DNA of 64,000 nucleotides from positions 18,654 to 82,653 of IMG/VR virus record IMGVR_UViG_3300022562_001757; one strand, written 5' to 3'. Of this stretch, positions 27,113 through 33,129 are shown in pieces. The notes beneath the pieces are model-generated. The model was not told where the DNA came from. It searched no databases and saw nothing but the letters and a program-made list of their open reading frames with translations. Each line of letters starts with the position of its first letter. Position 1 is the stretch's first letter. The position numbers were made by a program, and so were the translations under genes. The stretch is from a virus.

Positions 27113-28306
27113 CTAAGCGGCAATGTGCTCGGTCTTGGGGCGGACCCGCCAGCGAAGGTGCAGACCGGGGACGATCTCCATCCTGGCCCAGTCGGTACGG
27201 GCCTTGGGTGGACGGTAGCCTTCCCAGCGCTTATCAGCCACCCAGGACGGCTTCCGAGGCTCGACTGCTGGGATACCATTGCCCAACGAGGCGAGCCACT
27301 CAGCGGCCTGTCCGGGCGTCTCCAGGCGAGGCATGACCGCGTTGTGCCAGAAGGCAAACTCGGTGGCCCGGGTCTGGAATCGGAGGTCGCGGATGAGCTG
27401 CCGGCAGCGGGCCAGGTAGTCGCTGTGCTCGGTGAGGTGATCCCGGTAGCCTGTCTCCTTGATGATGAGCAAGCTGACCACGTCGTCGATTTCCTTGAGC
27501 GTCCCCTCGGTGCGGTCATCGGCGCTTTGCGTGGAAAGCAGGTCAACGCCATCCACCACCGCCTGGAAGGCCGGCACGATCACTTCCTTGGACTCGCCGA
27601 CGACTTGTGCAGACTTCGTGCGGTCGCCTTCATCCGCAATGCCCATCCGCTGCTTCAACGCCTTGACGACGGCGCTGGCAACACGGATCTCGAACTCCAA
27701 CCGCGTGATGGCGATCTTGGCCAGCAGGTAGGGACGCCCGTAGAACGACGTCCACCGCATAGGGTGGATGAAGTTGTCGAACCGTACCTTGCCATCGGTA
27801 CCGGCCAGCGGTCCCAGCTTTTCGTTTTCCAGCTCGTCGGGGAGGAACTGGATCTCGTGCCAGCCTTCGTGCCAGTAGCCGTCGATGTCCTGGAGCATGA
27901 AGTTCCGCGGCAGGCCGACGGTGTCCTTGGTCATGACGTTGGCGTCCTCAACGAGCACGCTAAAGCTGAAGACGTCCTGGTTCGAGCTGAGTCCGATGAT
28001 GCGGCCGTGGCGATTCTTGTCAGAGACGACGATCTCGCCCTCGCGCACCTGCTTCGGTCGGCGTCGCTCGTACGTCGGTAGATTGATGGCAGCGCGGCGC
28101 TCGGCAAGTGCAGAGATTGCGCACGCCAGGTCGAGGTCAGTAATGGGCTGACCATTCTCGTCGACGTAGGCGATACCCGGCTTGCGCTCTGCTAAGTTAT
28201 AGCGCCACGTTTCGAGAATACGCCCGCACACTGCACGCACGTCGGAGTCGAAGTGCAGCAGCTTGGTGAGGTCCCTGTCAAATGCCTGTTGATCCATACT
28301 GCTCAT
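27113..28306 (-). CDS. Uncharacterised 397-residue protein
   Basis: The open frame begins with TTG at 28339, but ATG 28306 (MSSMDQQAFDRDLTKLL) is preceded by AAGGAG and starts the protein-like part. The sequence is soluble, mixed alpha/beta, with 'FDNFIHPMRWTSFYGRPYLL' in the middle and Pro/Arg/Trp-rich C-terminus. No nucleotide-binding or nuclease motif was seen. It heads the operon with the mini-membrane protein and tmk. Confidence 0.65.
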   Translation of the reverse strand: MSSMDQQAFDRDLTKLLHFDSDVRAVCGRILETWRYNLAERKPGIAYVDENGQPITDLDLACAISALAERRAAINLPTYERRRPKQVREGEIVVSDKNRHGRIIGLSSNQDVFSFSVLVEDANVMTKDTVGLPRNFMLQDIDGYWHEGWHEIQFLPDELENEKLGPLAGTDGKVRFDNFIHPMRWTSFYGRPYLLAKIAITRLEFEIRVASAVVKALKQRMGIADEGDRTKSAQVVGESKEVIVPAFQAVVDGVDLLSTQSADDRTEGTLKEIDDVVSLLIIKETGYRDHLTEHSDYLARCRQLIRDLRFQTRATEFAFWHNAVMPRLETPGQAAEWLASLGNGIPAVEPRKPSWVADKRWEGYRPPKARTDWARMEIVPGLHLRWRVRPKTEHIAA

Positions 28307-28328
28307 CGTTGCTGTGTTCTCCTTGGCA

Positions 28329-28580
28329 CTATCCGTCAAGTTTCACGAAGTGCGATAGTGCCCGTATATTTAGTGGAAGACGGTTGAAGTCTTTGTCCAA
28401 CTCGTACGATTTCAGACGCTCCAACAGCACTTCTCCAGACGTGATGTCGGTGTGGTATGGGATGATGACGCCAGGGGCGCCCATGCGAGCGATGATGTCG
28501 GACATCTCCGTGACTTGTTCGAGCGTACCGTCAACGAGTAGCGGAAAGCGCACCGCAGTACCTTGTAGCAAAAATAGCAT
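28329..28580 (-). CDS. Uncharacterised small protein (83 aa)
   Basis: MLFLLQGTAVRFPLLVDG start, alpha/beta pattern, no motif. GAGGAG lies upstream, though a second ATG in another frame sits closer to it. Member of the accessory operon. Function unknown. Confidence 0.5.
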   Translation of the reverse strand: MLFLLQGTAVRFPLLVDGTLEQVTEMSDIIARMGAPGVIIPYHTDITSGEVLLERLKSYELDKDFNRLPLNIRALSHFVKLDG

Positions 28581-28595
28581 CGTACATCGTGCTCC

Positions 28596-28874
28596 TCAGC
28601 GCGCCGCCTTTGCAGGGCGAATTCGATAGATGGTCTTTACCAACGCAGCACTCTTGTCCGGCCGAACCATAACCACCATGCGGATGCCGGCTTTTTCTAG
28701 AAGCTTGATTCCAATGCCATCAGGCGTTTCTGTGCCGAAGAATAGCACGTCTTTGATTTGCGCTTCTGTAATTCCTAGATGCACGGCGCGGTTTATGGCG
28801 TGTTGGCTAAAGTTCACGCTGCCAAATCCTGGAACATCCTCGTATAAGTCTCCGCGGCTTAGGTAGCTTTTCAT
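28596..28874 (-). CDS. DUF4258-like small protein (92 aa)
   Basis: The core 'NFSQHAINRAVHLGITEAQI' followed by 'VLFFGTETPDG' and a final 'VVMVRPDKSAALVKTIYR' matches the H..R....GI....I..vL..G pattern of DUF4258-type folds, which are related to small RNase-toxin-like proteins. No partner antitoxin is recognised next to it. The family call is tentative. Confidence 0.45.
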   Translation of the reverse strand: MKSYLSRGDLYEDVPGFGSVNFSQHAINRAVHLGITEAQIKDVLFFGTETPDGIGIKLLEKAGIRMVVMVRPDKSAALVKTIYRIRPAKAAR

Positions 28875-28910
28875 GCGTTCCTCCTAGCACTGCGAGGATC
28901 CGCGCGTTAG

Positions 28911-29105
28911 TCATCCAGGTTGCTGCACTTCGTTGCTCCACCAATAGCAAAGTCCGCTTTTCCCTCTGCCGTTGTCAGGGCACGCTTCGCAGTACCACTC
29001 GCCGGCGATCATCGACCGCCATTGGTCTTCGTTGAGCATGGACGCCGGGCTGCGCTTCACCTTGTGCAGCGCACCTCCGCACTGTGGGCACTTAGGATTT
29101 AGAAT
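28911..29105 (-). CDS. Zinc-finger protein lacking an ATG/GTG/TTG start (about 64 aa)
   Basis: Protein-like sequence begins at an ATT codon (29105-29103): ILNPKCPQCGGAL, with a second CEAC pair later, a likely zinc ribbon. The only upstream standard start in frame is at 29210, deep inside the preceding gene. Either ATT initiates (a GGAAAAGAG element precedes it) or ribosomes shift +1 from the upstream zinc gene, whose stop TCC-TAA-G lies at 29092. Homologues probably start M-NPKCP. Confidence 0.55.
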   Translation of the reverse strand: MLNPKCPQCGGALHKVKRSPASMLNEDQWRSMIAGEWYCEACPDNGRGKSGLCYWWSNEVQQPG

Positions 29106-29307
29106 TTTCTCTTTTCCGCGCCTGGCACTCGGGACAGGTCGGTTGCCGCTTCTCCAGCCCGAGCGGCAGCACGATAAAATGCTTGCACCGCGTCTCGACG
29201 CTGAAGTCATCCGCGTTAGGCTTTTTCCGGCCCTTGACGGCGCACCAGTGGATGTCGTTGCTCTCGCGGTCGCTTTTCCAGGCTACACACCAACGGTCTT
29301 TAGGCAT
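29092..29307 (-). CDS. Small Cys/His protein (71 aa)
   Basis: ATG 29307 is selected for its GGAGGAAGACGGCG leader. MPKDRWCVAWKSDRE start, then C-H pairs and a C-terminal CPEC. Probably metal-binding. Overlaps the next zinc-finger gene, which is in its +1 frame. Function unknown. Confidence 0.6.
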   Translation of the reverse strand: MPKDRWCVAWKSDRESNDIHWCAVKGRKKPNADDFSVETRCKHFIVLPLGLEKRQPTCPECQARKRENSKS

Positions 29308-29324
29308 CGCCGTCTTCCTCCACA

Positions 29325-29380
29325 CGTGGCCGGCTAGTTTTCTGACTCCGCGCGTGGCCGGCTAGTTTTCTGACTCCGCG
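29325..29380. repeat. Perfect 28-bp tandem duplication
   Basis: The 28-base unit beginning CGTGGCCGGCTAG occurs at 29325-29352 and again at 29353-29380 without change. It lies in the 88-base gap upstream of the small Cys/His gene. This is probably a recent slippage or duplication; each copy contains CTAG and a GC-rich end, which could also act as a regulatory or recombination site. Confidence 0.9.
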
Positions 29381-29395
29381 CGAGATAAACGATCG

Positions 29396-29710
29396 CTAGT
29401 CCGCCACGTAGCGCACTTCGGCTGGCGTGTATTCACGCTTGCGCTGCACCTTGTACCAGCCTGGGTCGAGGTCGATGTTGCCGTGTTCCTCGTGCTGCAC
29501 CTGAGCGCGCTCTTGCAGATGGAGGTACACCATGCCGGCCATCATGTAGAGCGCTGCCCGACGCGCCGCGATGGCGTGAGCGTGGCCTGTAGCCTCACCT
29601 TCAGCCAACACGAGACGCCCACGGTCATCGCGCTGCGCCGTTTCCGCACCTGCGATCTCAACAGGGGTTGTCGGAATCAATAGAACGTCACCTTGTCTGA
29701 ACATCTTCAC
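29396..29710 (-). CDS. Conserved small phage protein (104 aa)
   Basis: MKMFRQGDVLLIPTTPVEI, then 'GRLVLAEGEATGHAHAI', a 'HEEHGNIDLDPGWYKV' segment and a final 'REYTPAEVRYVAD'. I recall this pattern (RQGDVLL, EGEATGHAH, HEEH, REYTP) as a common small protein of unknown function in phages and actinobacterial genomes. Good ribosome site (AAGGAGAG). The conserved histidines hint at a metal site. Confidence 0.7.
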   Translation of the reverse strand: MKMFRQGDVLLIPTTPVEIAGAETAQRDDRGRLVLAEGEATGHAHAIAARRAALYMMAGMVYLHLQERAQVQHEEHGNIDLDPGWYKVQRKREYTPAEVRYVAD

Positions 29711-29843
29711 TCTCCTTGGTAGTTTCGCACCACGTAACTCGGATCGAAGTTAAGTGACTCGCCACCGGCATCGGATCCGGCACCGTTGCTAATCTCCGCA
29801 CTTCTTTTCACGGAGCTTAGCGCATTTTATAGCGGAGCACAAG

Positions 29844-30896
29844 TCAGGTCTCCACCAGGGGTTTATATTCGTCCTTTGGCAGCTCCCACTGCCAAGCAAA
29901 GGCTTCTTCGAGCGTGCGTATATTACCAGGTACACGCTCGTAGTAGACCTTATGGTGTCCATCAGGTTCTGGCGTAGAGTTTACGACTTCCGTCATCACC
30001 AGCGGCTCGTCGTTCAGCTGTTCTGCGCATAGCAATCGTCTAGGATGCCCAAGCGGATCGATATCTTCGTCTAGCACCGCTGCGTCAATAGCGCGCAAAT
30101 AGCGCCCGGCACCGTAGCGTTCGATCATCACACGCCGCACTTCCACATTGTTTTCTGCCGCTATGCCTTGCGGTGTGATGGTTTCTGAATTTTCGATAAC
30201 CTCTCGCGAAACCCGAACTCCATGGATGGCCCATACGCCCCACCCATCAGGATACTGGATGGCTGGTCCGCTGGTGTTGTGGAGACGATGTTGCTCATCC
30301 CGGTGAAGACATGCGGGACGTTCGGAAAGGATGACGGTGTCTTCAAACGGCCACCACCAACCACTACTCCTGGCTACCTCAATCTGTGGTCCTGGGTCGG
30401 CCGATGAGGTCAGCCCGAAAATATCCTTTACGGTTTGGTAATGACCAAGCCAAAAGATGTCGTGCGGACCGAAGCAAGGCCGTTCCACAAGCTGCCCAAG
30501 TTGTTCCCTAAGCTGGTCCCCGAGCTGTTCCCAAAGCTGGTACCAAAGCTGGTCCCCGAGCTGTTCACAAAGCTGGTACCAAAGCTGTTCCCTAAGCTGT
30601 TCCCTAAGCTGTTCCCTAAGCTGTTCCCTAAGCTGGTCCCTAAGCTGGTCCCTAAGCTGGTCCCTAATATTGTCCCCGAGCGGCGTACCAAGCGTGTTGG
30701 CGGCCAGAAAGAAGCCTTCATGCGGACTTCGCGCCCACAGGATCTTTTTTGGTTCTGGAAGCCCACGTTCACGATAGGCAGCCTTTACTCCGGCTTCGGC
30801 GCGCGGTCGATCGGCGGGACCGGTTTGCGTTCCCAACCGCAGCCATTCTGTGCGCGCGGCGTAGACTTTCTGCCATTGTTCTTCGGTGATTTTCAT
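29844..30896 (-). CDS. DUF6745-like protein with a QL tetrapeptide-repeat tract (350 aa)
   Basis: The N-terminal 60 residues (ITEEQW, GPADRPRAE, AYRERGLPEP) are shared with two paralogues at 58.4 and 59.4 kb. Residues about 75-135 hold some 14 four-residue units of the form QL-x-[DE/Y]. The C-terminal 200 residues contain 'SSGWWWPFEDTVILSERP', 'HRDEQHRLHN', 'AIQYPDGWGV' and 'EVRRVMIERYG', the pattern I recall for family DUF6745. Biochemical role unknown. It overlaps the upstream gene by ATGA. The repeat number differs between copies. Confidence 0.75.
   Translation of the reverse strand: MKITEEQWQKVYAARTEWLRLGTQTGPADRPRAEAGVKAAYRERGLPEPKKILWARSPHEGFFLAANTLGTPLGDNIRDQLRDQLRDQLREQLREQLREQLREQLWYQLCEQLGDQLWYQLWEQLGDQLREQLGQLVERPCFGPHDIFWLGHYQTVKDIFGLTSSADPGPQIEVARSSGWWWPFEDTVILSERPACLHRDEQHRLHNTSGPAIQYPDGWGVWAIHGVRVSREVIENSETITPQGIAAENNVEVRRVMIERYGAGRYLRAIDAAVLDEDIDPLGHPRRLLCAEQLNDEPLVMTEVVNSTPEPDGHHKVYYERVPGNIRTLEEAFAWQWELPKDEYKPLVET
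30489..30672 (-). repeat. In-frame 12-bp repeats encoding QL-x-x units
   Basis: The plus strand shows AAGCTGNTCCCN-type 12-mers repeated about 14 times, so the unit equals four codons and length change never shifts frame. The same repeat occurs at 59014-59160 and 60006-60204 in the paralogues. Confidence 0.9.
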
Positions 30897-31198
30897 GGCT
30901 TCTTTTTGCGCCGCCTTCGTCGCAGGGTGGTCGCGCTTTCATTCCACACGACTGGCGTTCCCGCCGTCCCATACCAATCGCCGATGCGCTGTGCTTCAAC
31001 AAGAAAACGCATCAACGATACCTGCGAAACGCAGAAGTTCTGGTCATCTGGATCCACCGCGTAGGCATCCCACAAGGCTTTTCCACTACGCCACCACGTG
31101 CCCTGGTAGCCCGGATTGATGTGCACTTCGTAAAATTGCATTTCCGTTACAGCGTGCTGCGAAAGTAGACGGGCATTATCCGTCTGTGCTCTTACCAT
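30893..31198 (-). CDS. Uncharacterised protein (101 aa)
   Basis: The long frame to 31417 shadows the upstream gene, so M at 31198 (MVRAQTDNARLLSQHAV) is preferred; M at 31141 is also possible. Aromatic middle ('HINPGYQGTWWRSGKALWD') and a very basic C-terminus (RRRRRKKK). It overlaps neighbours at both ends. Function unknown; the tail suggests nucleic-acid contact. Confidence 0.5.
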   Translation of the reverse strand: MVRAQTDNARLLSQHAVTEMQFYEVHINPGYQGTWWRSGKALWDAYAVDPDDQNFCVSQVSLMRFLVEAQRIGDWYGTAGTPVVWNESATTLRRRRRKKKP

Positions 31199-31628
31199 TC
31201 TTCTGTTCCAGCAAATTGTGGGCGCGCATCCAAGCTGCCCGAAGCACGAAGTCGGTCGTCGTATCGAAATGCTCGACTGCGGCACGTTGAATGGTTTCCT
31301 TCTCTTCGAGTTCCATTGAGATTGACACCATTTCCTTTTCGCCGACATCATCGCCGGTAATGTAGCAGCGGTCGCGATCCACCGTGATCCAATTAAGTAC
31401 GGGAACCTTCGTGCCATCCTCCTGTTGCTCTAGTGTCCAGACAACATTTGGTCGCGTTTCGACCGGAGCGTTGCCCATGATTCTGCGCGCCAACCCGAGG
31501 GCAGCGCCAACCATGAAGGCACTCCGATTAGGATCGACACCTAGCAGATCAGCTAGGTACTCTACCGCCTCGTCAATTTTATCTTTGATGCGCACCGGCA
31601 CGCGAATCGTCAAATTGTGCTCTGACAT
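31176..31628 (-). CDS. Possible ribbon-helix-helix-type regulator (150 aa)
   Basis: The N-terminus 'NLTIRVPVRIKDKIDEAVEY' then 'NRSAFMVGAALGLARRIMG' has the strand plus two-helix pattern of ribbon-helix-helix DNA-binding proteins. The remaining 95 residues are acidic. A strong promoter lies just upstream (31659-31687), with GGAG before the ATG. It could regulate the island, but no operator is proven. Confidence 0.5.
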   Translation of the reverse strand: MSEHNLTIRVPVRIKDKIDEAVEYLADLLGVDPNRSAFMVGAALGLARRIMGNAPVETRPNVVWTLEQQEDGTKVPVLNWITVDRDRCYITGDDVGEKEMVSISMELEEKETIQRAAVEHFDTTTDFVLRAAWMRAHNLLEQKNGKSTDG

Positions 31629-31658
31629 GCTTGAACTCCAAACGCAAGTGTCCCTAGT

Positions 31659-31687
31659 GTTATACCAAAACGGTATTACGCTGTCAA
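31659..31687 (-). promoter_or_regulatory. Sigma-70-like promoter with conserved spacer
   Basis: On the minus strand: TTGACA, 17 bases beginning GCGTAATACCG, then TATAAC. It lies 31 bases upstream of the regulator-like gene. It shares the GTAATACC spacer core with promoters at 46.6 and 56.7 kb. Confidence 0.8.
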
Positions 31688-31698
31688 TCCTGATTGTA

Positions 31699-32340
31699 TT
31701 ACGGATGTCGACGGAGGAAGTGCAGGAACTTTAAGAGCTTTTTAGGCTGGCAATGGAACAAAATGATGGTTTGGCGTCGATGGCGAGCGCGCCAGCGGAC
31801 TTGGCGCCACATACGAAGGGCCGAAGTGCGGTAGTCGTCGACGTCCCACATGACCGTACGAAGGTGCATGTGGCGGACCTCGTGAATCAGTTCAGGGCAC
31901 CAGAAGCCACCGGGCGGGCGAAAAAATTTCATGTCCACGCCCGTAGCACGCTTGACGACCTTGTGGTTTGTACTGAGCTGCCAATGGATCCACCGACGCC
32001 GGACAGCGCGATTCTTCTTTCGGCACATGAAAGGATGGTCAAGGCTATGGTTGCCCAGCAGGTGCCCTGCACGGTAGATGGCCATGAGCCGCTCATAGTG
32101 CCAGCGGTTGGGCGCATAGCGTGGATTCTGATAGTAGTAGCGGACTCCCCAAGCGTTGATGAAAAATATGGCGCGCAGATGATACGTCTTGAGGATCTTC
32201 AAGACTTCTTTGGTGTGCTGGCAGGGGTGATCATCCACCGTCCAGATAATCCGGTGCTGATGGCCATCAATGACTTCATTCGTATGTGGCAACGGCGGCG
32301 AAACCGCGGACAACAGAAACAGAACAGGAAGTAACATCAT
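31699..32340 (-). CDS. Secreted polysaccharide deacetylase (NodB/CE4 family)
   Basis: 213 residues. A hydrophobic signal peptide (MLLPVLFLLSAVS) precedes a compact NodB domain with all five motifs: TVDDH (34-38), HSLDH (98-102), RPPGG (141-145), DVDD (166-169) and ILFH (193-196). These match the metal-binding Asp-His-His triad and the catalytic base and acid of CE4 enzymes, which remove acetyl groups from chitin-like sugars or peptidoglycan. The phage could thus alter the cell wall from outside, affecting lysis or superinfection. The C-terminus is strongly basic. The start overlaps the HNH gene stop. Confidence 0.85.
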   Translation of the reverse strand: MMLLPVLFLLSAVSPPLPHTNEVIDGHQHRIIWTVDDHPCQHTKEVLKILKTYHLRAIFFINAWGVRYYYQNPRYAPNRWHYERLMAIYRAGHLLGNHSLDHPFMCRKKNRAVRRRWIHWQLSTNHKVVKRATGVDMKFFRPPGGFWCPELIHEVRHMHLRTVMWDVDDYRTSALRMWRQVRWRARHRRQTIILFHCQPKKLLKFLHFLRRHP

Positions 32341-32894
32341 GACTGCTTGCGAGCGAAAAATGGTTGCGGGTCAAGCGTTGACGGGCCGTCGAAGGCTTTA
32401 TCTCCGCGGCCTGACAGCTTGGCGTCTACGTGCGCTTGGAGCACTTCCAAGCAGTAGCGGTAGAGGCCCACACGGCGACCACTTTTAGCATGGGTATGCT
32501 CCCCTGCCAAGATTTTAAGCCTACCATGGAGTTCTCTGGACATGTGCAACGATACGATGACTGGAGCGTTGTCTTCGCCTGCTTCTGGAATGAAGGTTTC
32601 TTGGGCGTTGGCAGCCGAGCTGACCAGGCTCCAAAGGCGCTGACGGGCTTTGGGATTGTGCGGAATGTGCTGCATCGCCAGGTCTTGTGCCAACCCGATT
32701 TTCTTGCTCAGGCTGTATTGCGCAAGTCGATGTAGCACGTCGTGGCAAGAAGCACAAAGCCAGACAGTGTTTTCTTCCGTATCGGGGCCGCCGAAACCTT
32801 GGGGGATGACGTGGTGGAGATGCAGCAGGCGGGTACTGACGGGCCGTTCACAATGCACGAAGCAAACGGCCATTTGCTCTTTTCTGTCGGCCAT
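32337..32894 (-). CDS. HNH endonuclease with a C-terminal extra domain (185 aa)
   Basis: The HNH core is 'LHLHHVIPQGFGG' then 'NTVWLCASCHDVLH', with paired cysteines (CERP upstream, CASC) forming a zinc-braced beta-beta-alpha-metal fold. The C-terminal 80 residues ('PVIVSLHMSRELHGRL...') look like a separate DNA-binding or ribbon-helix domain. It could be a free-standing homing nuclease or a packaging-linked HNH. The ATGATG junction couples it to the deacetylase. Confidence 0.8.
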   Translation of the reverse strand: MADRKEQMAVCFVHCERPVSTRLLHLHHVIPQGFGGPDTEENTVWLCASCHDVLHRLAQYSLSKKIGLAQDLAMQHIPHNPKARQRLWSLVSSAANAQETFIPEAGEDNAPVIVSLHMSRELHGRLKILAGEHTHAKSGRRVGLYRYCLEVLQAHVDAKLSGRGDKAFDGPSTLDPQPFFARKQS

Positions 32895-33127
32895 CAGGAC
32901 ATGACGATTCTAAGTGACCGCCGCAGTAGCGTGTCGAGATTGGTGCCTTTGAGCAGCATCACGGGCGGCGTGAACCGCGGTGCGAGTTCGCGATCGCTGT
33001 GTGGCGCCACAATCAGCGTGCTTCGGTTACCATCCGGACCGCGGTACGTAATCTGCACTTCTCCGGATGTGATATTCCGAACTACGACTTTGCCTTCTGC
33101 AATTGCCTTCTTGAGCTTTTTCGACAT
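32894..33127 (-). CDS. Small protein before the HNH gene (77 aa)
   Basis: MSKKLKKAIAEGKVVVRN start; basic, beta-rich ('VQITYRGPDGNRSTLIV'). The stop overlaps the HNH start (TGATG). It follows the tape-measure gene by two bases, so it may be tail-related (a completion factor) or part of the island. Not recognised. Confidence 0.55.
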   Translation of the reverse strand: MSKKLKKAIAEGKVVVRNITSGEVQITYRGPDGNRSTLIVAPHSDRELAPRFTPPVMLLKGTNLDTLLRRSLRIVMS

Positions 33128-33129
33128 GA

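Noticed and set aside
30435-31064. Plus-strand KLFPKLVPKLV frame of about 209 residues over the QL repeat
   Set aside because: It is the complement of the 12-bp repeat. The minus strand has the conserved DUF6745-like protein, paralogues and start signals; the plus frame has none.
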